Source: Circinella minor
Taxonomy: Eukaryota; Mucoromycota; Mucoromycetes; Mucorales; Lichtheimiaceae
Direction of reading: 5' to 3'
Assembly (NCBI GenBank): GCA_016758965.1
Contig: JAEPRB010000073.1
Coordinates: 62,001 to 126,000 of the forward strand
Length of the DNA: 64,000 bases
Positions 1-12,644 of this stretch are shown in pieces; the first letter of the stretch is position 1, and each line of letters starts with the position of its first letter. A program made the translations under genes and the position numbers. The notes beneath the pieces are model-generated. The model was given only the letters and a program-made list of their open reading frames with translations, did not search any database and had not been told where the DNA came from.

Positions 1-2
1 CT

Positions 3-2121
3 CGATCTCAGTTATTACGACAACCATCCAATGTACCTTCTTCTAATAATATACCTCCATCGTCACCTCTTGTCAATCCAATTAATGTTGTAAAAACATT
101 TTTATCATCATCACTTCAAGATAAACAATCTGGTTATTCTTCTTTTTCTTCTAATACAAATACTACTAGTACTACTACTAGTACTACGGCCACTACAACC
201 ACAAATAGCAGAGAAGACGAATTTATAATTATGGCTAGTGGTGCTATTGATCCAGCACGTCTTACGCAAGCTCAAACATTGATTGATACAACAATATCTT
301 ATACAAATATACCCTTTATTCCACAAGCACCATTACATATCATATATAAATCATTGCAGCAAAAACTAGAAAATCAAGAACGTCATCATCTTCATTCAGC
401 CGAAGTAAAACAAGCTTTGAACCGAGTTCGACAGATTATACACATGACTAGTATCACATCGCCCACTACCGCTACCACAACTACTATGAGTAATAATAGT
501 AATTATCAGTATCTAACAACAACTACTTCTTTACTCGATTTTCCACCTGTTCTTGTAGCTTATCAATTGACATTAATTGATTCAGCTATTTTTCGTAATA
601 TTCAACCTTCTGCTTTATTAAATCATCATGCACCCAAATCACCTCATCCAGCCATTACAGCTTCAACTGACTTTTTTAATTATTTGACACGAATCATCGA
701 ACACATGATTCTTTCATCTTCGGAAGCTTCAGGCCGAGCTGAACAAATTAATTTCTGGATCAAAGTCGCCATTAAATGTCATGATTTAAAAAATTTTCAA
801 ACATTGAAAGCTATTATTTCCGCCTTGGGAACACCACCGATACAACGTTTAAAACGTTCTTGGGCATTTGTTCCTAAAAAATCATTAGCACGATTGGATG
901 TTGTCAATGAAATCATGACAGAACATAATAATTATGAACGGTATCGTGATCGAATCAGTCGTATTGTGCAACAAACATTTCGTGAACCCGTGGTTCCATT
1001 TTTAGGTGTATTTATGCATGATGTAACTTATCTGACTAGTATTCCTATGGCTTCTACTTCCTCTTCTTCTGCTCCTCCTTCTACAACAACAACAACACCG
1101 AATGAATCATGTAATAACAATAACAACAACAAACATGTAACAAAGTTGGATGATTTGCTGACGTTATTTACCAATTTACATAAACATCCACCTTATTCAT
1201 CTGCATTACCACCTTTTTGTGTCAAGGATTTCAATAAAAAACATCAACAACGAAAACCTTTTGCAAATGAAAGTCTAGAATTACAACAATGTATAGTGAC
1301 TCAATATCTGGTACGTTTTTCCCTTTTTAATTATTATTCATTTTTAGTAACATTTTCCCATAACAAGAGTATATGTACTAAAACGTTTTTCCTTACTCCA
1401 ACCATCAATTTAGTTGACCAGATCTTTTGTTATTGAAAAGACAGTTGACGAATTAAGTTTATTTCGTGAACCACCCAAAGTCATGCGTAGTTGTTCAGCT
1501 ACCGATCCTGCAACATTAATTTATGATGGAGGATTGTGGAGTAGTTCCGGTAGTCTTTTATCTTTTGTTGGTACCAATAGCACAGCCTCTTCATCCAATA
1601 GTCGACCGATCAGTTTGGAATCAGATGATGATGATAATAATGATTCAGATATATCCAATAACAATAATAATAACAATATGAGTAAATTTTGGGTTTTTGG
1701 ACGAAAGAGCGTTGATCATCAACACCAACGACATAACAACCAACACCCATTGAAAAAAACAAGTTTTATCGATATCACCAACAATAACAATAGCAATTCT
1801 GTAATACCCACGTTACCCAATATTCCACCAAAACATCTTCGAAGAGATCGTTTATCTCGTCATTTTTCATTTGAAGATTTAGATGCTCATAAAAAACATC
1901 AACATCAACAACATCAGGAACAGCAACAAGGCTTATCGATATTTCGAAAAGAATTTTCATTTTGGCGTAAAGAACAGGATGGAGAAACATCAGCGGGGAC
2001 AACAACAACAACAATAACAGAACCACCTACATCAGCATCTGATTCACAACATCCATTGGATTTTAATCCAATATATAAACGGAATAGTGTCACTTTACTT
2101 GAAAGGACTATTACAAGTTGA
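3..2121 (+). CDS. RasGEF (CDC25-type) domain protein, 5' end outside window
   Basis: The frame is open from base 3, so the start lies upstream. Exons are 3-1310 and 1414-2121; the intron 1311-1413 (GTACGT...TTTAG) is phase 0. About 671 residues are visible. The RasGEF catalytic core starts near visible residue 175 (LDFPPVLVAYQLTLIDSAIF) and includes the typical FNYLTRIIEHMIL, INFWIKVAIKCHDLKNFQT and FREPVVPFLGVFMHDVTYL blocks. It ends just after the intron. In this family the domain loads GTP onto Ras-type GTPases, usually at membranes. A Ser/Thr/Asn-rich insert of about 40 residues sits inside the domain after the VPFLGVF helix. The roughly 200-residue tail is rich in Asn, His and Gln and basic patches. 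An N-terminal RasGEF_N, SH3 or other module may lie outside the window. Family call firm; the GTPase partner is unknown. Confidence 0.9.
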
Positions 2122-2544
2122 TGTCTTATTATTATTATTTGTTAAAAGACGAGATACTTTTTTTTATTATGGATTTAAAATAATTAAAAGCAAGTATAAA
2201 CAATAACAAACGAAAAAAAATTGTATTATTTTCACCTAAAAAAACAAACAAGAGAAATTTACTTCCTCTTTTTCCTCTCCCCTCCTCTCTATTTCCTTTT
2301 TTATCCTTTGTTCCTATGTACATATTAAACAACATATACATGCACGTATACATTCCCTTTTTTGTCACAATTTCTATACCGCAATTATTATCATTATTAC
2401 TATTATTATCATTATATATATATTTTATATACATACAACGATTCTTCCTTACTTACGACCTTCCCTCCATCTTTTCTTTTTCTTCTTTTTTACTTGTCCT
2501 TTTTTTTTATATAATTTATTTTATTCTGTTTTTAAATCATATCA
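2122..2544. other. Convergent intergenic region, RasGEF / NEPRO-like
   Basis: This AT-rich stretch separates two convergent genes and so should hold both 3' UTRs. It contains C/T-rich and T-rich runs and ATT-triplet repeats. I see no further gene. Confidence 0.6.
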
Positions 2545-3864
2545 TTATATTCGTTCAATTACTTCACCAAAATCAAAAAGACCATCTTCTTCATCATTAT
2601 CCATCATCATCATCATTGGTGGTATCATCATTGTGTTTGAATTATTATCCGTATTTGTATTGGTTGATGGTGTGGATTGCGATGAACTTTTTGTCGTTGT
2701 TGATGATTTGGATTGTGATGGTTTTGTTGTTGATATAGTTTGAATAATACCAGGTATCCTATTAAAATAGAAATGTGAGATATGTATATGGGAAAATGAA
2801 AGAGAAAGAAGGAAAAGTCTAAAAAAAACTTACTGAGTATGACCACTCCAAGTTTCTATTGCTTCTTGACGTGCATGTGTCATTGTAGTTGATAAACAGA
2901 TTTGATCAATATGTTGATGAGGATTAGGTTGCTTTGCTTTATATCCAGATGCAAAAGCAAGATGCCAAGGTTGAATTAAATCATAACATTGTTTTAATTC
3001 GTTTACCCACGTATGTGATAATCGATAAAGTCGACTTAATGTTCCCATATAAACCAACATTAATGCACCCCAATGTCCCACTTTTAATGTTTTTGTTTGT
3101 TCACTAAATAAAAGGACAGAAAATTATGAAGTCAATTTAAATTTGCGTGTTACAAACATATTCTCATTTTTTTTTAGTAACTTACTTGAACGCTTTCATT
3201 AACATAGCTTGTAACTATTATAATATACATTTAATAGTAAATACATATCCATAATCCATAAGATTTGTAAAAAGATGTTTTTTTTTTACCTTATCAAGAA
3301 CCAGCGTCGCTGCAATAATTCGATGCATTGTATATTCTGCAAATTCTTTTGTGGGTATAAAATTCCATGGTCCTTGACACTTTTCTAAACTATAAACCTA
3401 ATAAATTATTTCGTTTCTATGGAAATAAATAGTTTACTTTTCTTTTTACCTTTTCACATTCCAAAATGACATATAAAATTGTATTAACACTTGTTCAATT
3501 TTCAACGATTTGAATCGTTTAATTAATTGACGCGCCTATTGATTAAATATATATGTACACGATTAAGAAAAATAGCTTTTTTTTTGTTTATTCTAATCTT
3601 TCTTACTTGAGCAACAATACGAAATCGTGGAAATAATCGTTGAGCATTAATGTGTTTATAATGAAGTCGATCTAATACAGCTACTTCAACCCAAAACTTT
3701 TTCTTTTCCATAAGTTTCACTAAATCAGCCATTCGTTTGACATTTTTATTATGATTAATGGATACTTTTTTTTTATCAATACGATTATCAGGTAATACTG
3801 TAACAGTTGGTAAAGGTGGATTACGCATTGTATATGCTCGACTCTTATTATATGTTGTCGACAT
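2545..3864 (-). CDS. NEPRO N-terminal-like (RNase MRP Rmp1-related) nucleolar protein
   Basis: Six exons on the minus strand: 3864-3607, 3535-3450, 3389-3290, 3214-3186, 3103-2834 and 2758-2545. The phases fit and give 318 aa. The first exon carries the block KFWVEVAVLDRLHYKHINAQ followed by FPRFRIVAQARQLIKRF. This resembles the NEPRO_N/Rmp1 signature, in which a Trp/Leu-rich helix precedes a basic NKNQHR-type segment. A second helical region, GHWGALMLVYMGTLSRLYRL, matches the downstream part of animal NEPRO in pattern. The C-terminus is Ser/Thr-rich and then acidic, ending in DGLFDFGEVIERI. Family members are nucleolar and linked to ribosome biogenesis or RNase P/MRP. Exon 3 uses the second AG of the acceptor region because the first gives a stop. 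Family assignment is by remembered pattern, moderately sure; exon chain fairly sure. Confidence 0.7.
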
Positions 3865-4254
3865 GTTTATAATTTTTTTTTCTTTTTATATTTATAAAAT
3901 ATAAAAAGTTAAAGTTTTTTTTTTTTTTTTTTTTTTTTTTTGATTTTTGAAAAAAAAAGACCAGAAAAATAGAAAAAAAAAAGTGAGAGTAAAAAAAAAA
4001 ATGCGTTTTTGGATGTTTGTTATTATGGAAACAGAAAAAAAAATTAAAAAGGAGACAAGGTGATGTATATGTTAGTGACAAAAAGGCAAAGTGACAGAAA
4101 GAGTGATAGTGAGAGTGGGAAAGAGAGAAGGATAGAAAAGAATTTAACAGAAAAACGGAAAAAAGTAAATGTATTTTGAATGAGGAAGGTTTTTTTTTGT
4201 TGTTGTTGTCATGGTTGTAATATATTATTATTAGGTGAGGCCATCGTTTATTTT
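3865..4254. other. Promoter of NEPRO-like gene and 3' flank of eIF3b, with long T run
   Basis: Both flanking genes are on the minus strand, so this holds the upstream region of the NEPRO-like gene and the 3' flank of the eIF3b gene. It contains an uninterrupted run of about 27 T at 3915-3941, which is poly-A on the gene strand, and several shorter A/T runs. No gene seen. Confidence 0.6.
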
Positions 4255-6878
4255 TTAATCAACAATTTCTTCGGTTTCATCAATAACTTCTTCAACCCAT
4301 TCTTCAATGGTTTCTGATTTACCCTCGTCAGCAGATCGCAATTCCTTACCAGCTGCCTTACGTTCTTCCAACATACTCTTTTCAGCTCTCTTTCTCCAAG
4401 CATACCATTCTTCAATTGCCTTTCGACGAGCAGCAATTACACGAGCAGCGTTAGCATCACCAGCGGCCAAATCTTCCTCATCAAATACCTTGCTATATTG
4501 TCTAAGATTCTTACGAATCTTCTTCTTTTGATCAGCTCCCAACATACTCTTGGGACGAGGACGCCACAACAATTGTTTGAACTTATCAATGTTTTCATGC
4601 AACAATTGTTGACCCTTAAAGTCCCATATGCAGAAACCGTGATCTACGGTTTGACGCCACATGCTTGAACCCGATACAACATAACGACCCGTAGGATCCC
4701 ATTCGATATCAGTTACACCATAATGTTCTTGTACTGACAATTGTTGAACAGATGATCCCAATTCAGGTTTAGTATTGCTCTTACCCTCACCTGTGTTTAA
4801 GGGTTCAAAGTCCAAATCCCAGAATTCAATATCACTCACACTAGCACTACGTAAAGTAGCCAATACAATATGACGACCCTTGGGGGACCAGAACAAGTAG
4901 TTACAAGTCTTCTTGTCAACAGTCTTCAAAGGTCGGAAACCAGCAACGGCCTTACTCTTATCTAAATAATAGAAGGTGACACCAGTCTTAATGGTAGGTG
5001 CAGCACCTCCAGCACCAGGCATAGCACCATAAGCAGGGTCATTGGTAGTGATAATAGCAAAACGTTCACCTTGAGGTTCCCAAGCGAAAGCCAAAACAGG
5101 ATCCTTAATTTCCAAAGTTTCAACAGGAATAGCCTTTTCACATACACGGAAAATTTCAAGGTTAGCAAAAGTAGATTTCTTGGTCTTGGTATGACGATCC
5201 ACCTTGACAGCCAAGAAGTGACCTTGTGATTGCCAGAATAATTTACACTAATATTAATTTTAATTTTAATTAGAAATAATAGTTCAGTAAAAATGGATTA
5301 TCCAATTTATTTTTTAACCTTTTCTTTTTTTACATTTTTCCTTTTTCTGCCACTCCCTTCTTTTCTTTGTATCTCTCTCCATCAAACACAACTAGGTAAT
5401 AATAATAAAAACTTACGTCTGTGACATTAAACAAATTCTTTGTACGAATAATTTCCTTGCTTGGGACATTCATCATGGTAACACGAGCAGGTTGATTACC
5501 TACTTCAGGTGTCCAATATGCCAAAATTTCTTCCTTCAAACCCAACTTGGGATCGTTCTTGTCAGCACGAGCAGGAGACCATTCAAAATCAACGATACCA
5601 TCAATCTTGATACTCTTCTTACCCACTAAACCCATAGAGGGGGCTTCATAGATAGAAAGTTGTTGACCAGGTACAGCACGGGCAAAGTACTTGTCAGAAG
5701 CTGACCACTTGAACATGGGCCATCTGACTGTCTTGTTACCATCAGATTGGACTGCAGGGAATGAACGCAACAATCCACCAGTCTTAATATCCCAAATCAA
5801 AATATGGTTGCCTTCATCATACTCAGAGAATGGATGGTTTGAACCTTCAGGCATACGGTGAAGGTTAATAGGTTCATTGGACCAAGTGACCAAGTAACGT
5901 TCATTAGGAGAGAAGTCAATTAACTTGACACCTGGATGAACGAATCGAACAATCTTGTTCCATGATGGACCACCCCACAAGGCAATACCTTGAGCGTGGA
6001 ATGTAGCAAGATAACTACCAAGAGGAGACCATTGAACATAGGTTTCAGTCCAGTTCTATATAAGTATATATATAATTCATGAGTCAATTACTGCTTCAAA
6101 TGAAAAAAAAAATAACAATAGTTATAAAATATTATTAAAAACAAACTTACGGTTCGTGAATAGACATGATCAGGCTTTTCAGTCTTACGGTTCCAGAAGA
6201 TACTGACATCGTCACCACGATACATTACGAATTGATCGCGTGCCTGGGGATCCATAAGCCAACTCTTCAAATGCTCCTTAGGAGCAAAATCTTCAATTTC
6301 AGGTTCAACGTATTCGTCACCCAATTTACTGTATTTTTCGACATCAGTGAACTTGTTGACAGATAATTGATGAGACTTGGACATTTTATGACCATCCAAG
6401 TTTTTAACGGCGGCATGAGCACTTTCGGGCGTTTCAAAGTCAATGAACAAATAACTATTATTAATATTATTAAAGAAAGAAAAAATAGAGCATATGTGTA
6501 AGTATATTATGAATGTATAAATGACGATAAACGCGTAATATTATGAATTGTTTGTTATTTTTGTATATATAATTAAAATAATTGAAAAATTAGTAGCTAT
6601 TTTTTTAATTACCCTTTGCTTTCTTTCTTTCCCTTATCATTGGGTGCCATGGGCATCCAAATACCACCTTCTTTTACTTCACCGGCATTCTTGGTGAACA
6701 ATTTCTTTAAAACGCTCACTAATTTTTCTTCTTTAGCTTCATCGACAACGGGAGCACCATCCACAACAACGATCGTATCTAAATCATCGTCTACTTGAAC
6801 TTCATGTTGCTCATAAATATCACTAAAGTCGATATCTTCTTCCCGTTCGGGTAGATTATTATAGTCGAGTCCAGGCAT
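4255..6878 (-). CDS. PRT1: Eukaryotic translation initiation factor 3 subunit b (eIF3b / Prt1)
   Basis: Four exons: 6878-6613, 6454-6151, 6055-5417 and 5247-4255, phases consistent, 733 aa, within the usual fungal length. eIF3b is the scaffold of eIF3. It binds the 40S subunit and other eIF3 subunits during start-codon scanning. The N-terminus is acidic (PEREEDIDFSDIYEQHEVQV). The RRM follows and is split by intron 1, with KGYLFIDFETPESAHAAVKN as its RNP1-like strand. The beta-propeller runs through WNRKTEKPDHVYSR, FSPNERYLVTWSNEP, IEFWDLDFEPL and VSGSSMWRQTVDHGF. The C-terminus is the typical charged helix ending EEWVEEVIDETEEIVD. Every expected section is present and no break is seen. The gene shares a 1.1 kb upstream region with the divergent HMG-box gene. 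Confidence 0.97.
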
Positions 6879-8024
6879 CGTCTATTATGGTTGTTTATGG
6901 ATAAAAAGAAAAAAAAAAGGACAAAAACGGAATCGAAAAATCGATGCTCCTTTGTGTATGTATATTGTGTTGGATTTTTTGAGTGGAACGCAAAAAATCA
7001 GTGGCTTATATAATTTTTTACTGCCACACAGCAATTAAAACTAACCTTTCATAATAATAATGAAAAAAAGCTAAGCTTTTTAATTTGTCTCTTCTTTTGT
7101 CATACAAATAACATAAAAAAAACAGACTACTTGAAATAAGTTGAATAATAAAATTCTTTATCATTATAATTATTTAATATAAAGCAATATAAAAGTACTA
7201 CACACCTCAGAAATTAAAATACCAATAGTCAGTTAAATATTGTTATCATATAGGTAACACAGTTTATACTATTATCTTAACTTTGTAAATGTTTACATAA
7301 CATTACTGATATATTGTATATATGATATATACTATCACGAATGGTTCAAGTTGATATAGTGGATACGTTTCTGTCATCTAGTATCTTGTACCCCTTCATT
7401 TTACCATGTATTTTTTTTTTCAATCGTATATACACCTCTTTCTGCTGTCATTAATCATCGTGATAAAAACAGAAGAAATTGTTTTTTTTATGTATAATAA
7501 CACTTAGACCTTGTATTGATGTTATATACCCGATACTCTGAGAATCAACTATTACGCATTATTTTAGTGTTCCATTTTTGGTCTCACTCAATCTATATTC
7601 TCTTTAATTGTGTTCCAATCATTCTTTCTCGGGCCAATATTAGAAAGTCAAAAACATGAATAAGTGGTACGTAGTAGTAACACCAATTATACTAACCCGA
7701 CTTGTATATTATTATTATTATTTTCTAGTCGCATTTGTTGTCATATTTGGTCAACAATAACACTTTTCTATCTCAACTTTCCATATGTAAGTACGGGCAG
7801 GATTTTCCAGTGAAAAAGCATGTATTGATTCATATATATTGAATAATTATAACTCACAGAATTCTCTTTTTGAATATTGTGTATTATTTTTGGAGAAAAA
7901 GTGACAATCAACCTATTATGCAGGTCAAGGTTATTCTTTTTTCTCCCCCCCCCCTTAATTCTTTAAATTCCGAAGTGCTTCAATCGCTCTTCTACTTTTT
8001 AATAAACAACAACTAAAACCCGCC
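6879..8024. promoter_or_regulatory. Shared upstream region of eIF3b (-) and HMG-box gene (+)
   Basis: A 1.1 kb AT-rich divergent intergenic region. It holds scattered A/T runs, a C9 run near 7946 and no open frame I can support. It probably contains both promoters and 5' UTRs. I could not pick out a specific element. Confidence 0.45.
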
Positions 8025-8864
8025 ATGGATAGTAACAGGATACACGAAGTAAAATAAAAACAATAACGATAATTATTGATTAGTTAATTAATCTTCATTA
8101 ATTTTATGCATGTATACATTTCATTAGTGTAGTGTAGTCATTCAAGCCATTGCTCGTGACGCTGAAAACTTAGCTCGACATCTTCGTAATCTTGGGGATC
8201 TATTGAGTGTTTCAACAGGAGAAGTAGAAGAAGAACTCAACGAAAACAAGAAGAGAAAAAGAACCAAACTTGTAGATCCTGAAGAGCCTGAAAAGCCTCA
8301 AGGTGCTTATAATTATTTTATTAAAAGAAACTTTCCAGCTATTCGAAAAAAATTTCCAAATGAAAATAAGAAAATTATGACAGAACTTGCTGCTTTGTGG
8401 AAGAAAACGTCATTCGAAGACAGGAAGGTAGCTTGTAAAGAAAATCTATCTTTTTTTTTTCTTGTGTGTGAAAAATTGAATAGCGCAATAACTAAATAAT
8501 GACGGACTGATGCTGATGGTAATAGCAATATGAAGATTTGGCAGACCATGATAAGAAACGATACGAGATTGAAAAACAAAAATTTGAAGCATACCGCATG
8601 GATCACCCTTTTGATGCTGCAAAAGAAGGTGTTACTATAAACGCCAAGAGATTGCAAAGGAAACAAGTTGAAGCCGATACATCACCCAGCAATCATATCC
8701 TTGAAAAGAAAGAACTGGATTGTATTAATGATGATTATTCATCATCATCGTCGTCGTCGTCGGCAGCATCGTCTACTAGCGATGAATTCTCTGATGGTGA
8801 TCACTCTGAATCCGATGAACATGAAAGATCCTCTATGAATAAATCAACAGACAATGGACAATAG
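8025..8864 (+). CDS. Single HMG-box protein (NHP6/HMGB-like)
   Basis: Exons 8025-8048, 8128-8427 and 8526-8864 give 220 aa. The HMG box spans roughly residues 68-135: EKPQGAYNYFIKRNF, then ALWKKTSFEDRKQYEDLADH across intron 2, and DKKRYEIEKQKFEAYR. Such boxes bend DNA in the minor groove and act in chromatin. A short N-terminal helix (QAIARDAENLARHLRNLGDL) precedes a basic KKRKRTK stretch that could be a nuclear localisation signal. The tail is a Ser run followed by acidic Asp/Glu/Ser residues, a common HMG regulatory tail. Intron 2 is certain because it restores the box. The first exon codes for only 8 residues and is the weakest part; the true start may be elsewhere. Which HMG protein this is cannot be settled by eye. 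Confidence 0.8.
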
Positions 8865-9393
8865 TGAATTATAATTTCATTTTTTGAAAAAAAAGCAAGA
8901 CATGTTCTGTACTTCAATATATCAGACCACTATCGATCAAATTACTTATCAAACTACCAAATGCCCAGAATTCCTTTTTCCTTTCTACCATATCGAATTT
9001 CTTTATTAAGTAACCAATCCACTTGATCAATCAGTCAAATTTTACCCTGTTACGTATTTAAAAAAAGAAAGGTTATATCCTTTTTATTATGTTTATTTCC
9101 ATCAATTCGTTAGTCAGAAGGTTATATACCGAAGATTTTTTTAATGCTAACAAATAAAAAAAAGGAGTTTATTACGGAAGGTACCTCATGAGTAGAGAAA
9201 CTACAATTTTTAATACATTAAAATATTTTTTTTGTTATTTTTTATTGTTTTCTGTACATGTATTATTATACATCAGTATAATCTTTTAATAATACTTTTA
9301 TAAAAAAAATTAAAAATTCAATAGTTCATATACACACACACACACACACGTGGCACAACGTATACTTGTGCTCATATATACAACTGATACTTT
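8865..9393. other. Convergent 3' flank, HMG-box gene / DAHP synthase
   Basis: The 3' regions of two convergent genes. There is a short CA repeat near 9337-9350 and A/T runs. No gene seen. Confidence 0.55.
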
Positions 9394-11126
<1,733 letters not shown>

Positions 11127-11659
11127 GGTAGATTATAATACTAACGAAAAAAAGTTTTGTGAAAGAAAGAAAAAAAAAAGTCTAATGAAGATCCTTTTTT
11201 TTATGTGGAGCGGAGATCAACCATTTCCAAAGATAAAAATGAGTCAATCTGCTTATCCAATTCGATTGTGTTGCACCAAAAACTCAATTTAGAGGGTCGT
11301 CTCCAAGTTTATTTTTCCAAACAAATTCTTTATTACCTATCAATTTGATTTAAAAAGAAAAAAGAGGATCGATTATAAAATAAGAATAATTAAAAATTAT
11401 TTGAGGATACTATTGCTTAAAGTGCACGAGAAACATTATTTACTAATCTTTTTTCTAAAAATCAACGATAAATGCGCACGGTCTCACAGAAAATCACCAT
11501 GGAAACGACAAGAGTCAAAAATAAAAGCCCGTCACACCTTTTTAACAAAGCGGAGCTTTAGTGATTTTTAGTGCAAGCCTGTGTTTGTGAGAATTATATT
11601 GGAAAAATAGAAAAATAAAAACTCTTTTTTTTTCATATTCCACATATTTATAAACAACA
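11127..11659. promoter_or_regulatory. Divergent promoter region, DAHP synthase (-) / TOM22 (+)
   Basis: 533 bp between two divergent start codons. It is less AT-rich than the gene deserts around 11460-11580, with short GC-containing segments such as those near 11476-11545. No defined box is claimed. Confidence 0.45.
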
Positions 11660-12264
11660 ATGGTTAAACTCGAAGAAGTTTCTGCTGAACAATTCGACGA
11701 TGTCGATAGACAAACATTGAGCGATGACGGTGACGATAATTATTCCGACTTCTCTGACGATGACTTTGACGATGACGAAGATGAATCTATTTTGGATCGT
11801 ATTGCTGCCCTTAAAGAGATTATTCCACTCAAGCATCGTAACAGACTCGCGTCTGGCGCGTCCACATTGACCTCATGGAGTAAGACTGGTGCCACATTTG
11901 TTGGTAAGAGCGCTTGGGTCATTACTACCTCCATGTTGCTTTTGGTCTTGCCACTTGCTTTAGAAATTGAAAAGGAACAAGCCTTGGTGGCTTATGAGAA
12001 GGAAGCTATGCAACAGCAAGGTGCTCAACAGGTAAATATATCATAACCTACGGATATATAGATATATATGTGTGTATGTTTGAGTGAGAGAGAGGGAGGA
12101 GGAATAGAATTATATAATTCTAGAAAGTACTTGAAACAAATTTGAATGTGTTTGTTAAATTTTTCGTATTATTATTTTAGATGTTGGTCGGTCAACAACC
12201 AGGTCAACCTCAACAACCTCAACAACCAGGCCAACCTCAACAACTTACTCCCCCTGGTTTCTAG
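11660..12264 (+). CDS. TOM22: Mitochondrial import receptor subunit Tom22
   Basis: Exons 11660-12031 and 12181-12264 give 151 aa, close to yeast Tom22 (152). The cytosolic N-terminus is strongly acidic (DDVDRQTLSDDGDD, then SDDDFDDDEDES), the receptor surface for presequences. The region AALKEIIPLKHRNRL leads into a single membrane span, AWVITTSMLLLVLPLALEI, near residues 93-111. The intermembrane-space tail is Gln/Pro-rich (GQPQQPQQPGQPQQ). Tom22 links Tom20/Tom70 to the Tom40 pore in the outer membrane. Intron 12032-12180 is phase 0. Nothing is missing. Confidence 0.93.
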
Positions 12265-12644
12265 ATTATGAACAAGTTATCTCCCTACCTTTTCCTCTCC
12301 CTTTCCTCCTTTCGCATATATTTTATTTCACGTATATAAACAACAACAACAATACTCAACCCCCCTCACAACATACAAAAATCTTTCGTTGTCAATTGGA
12401 TAGAACACATTTTTTTGTTCAAAAGACGCCGCTTGTACATTTAAACAAAAACTCAAAAAATGATACTTTTTTTTTCCTTGATGGGATTATTATTATATAA
12501 ACAGAACATACATACAACACTGTATAGAAACTGTTTGATATTTCAATGCTATGTTATTTATTCGTTATTATTATTATTATTGTTATACTATTGTAAATTT
12601 GGTATATTGAGGTATTATTGGTATCATTAGTATTTAGAGTATTT
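12265..12644. other. Convergent 3' flank, TOM22 / unknown protein
   Basis: AT-rich 3' regions of convergent genes with ATT-triplet repeats near 12570. No gene seen. Confidence 0.5.
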
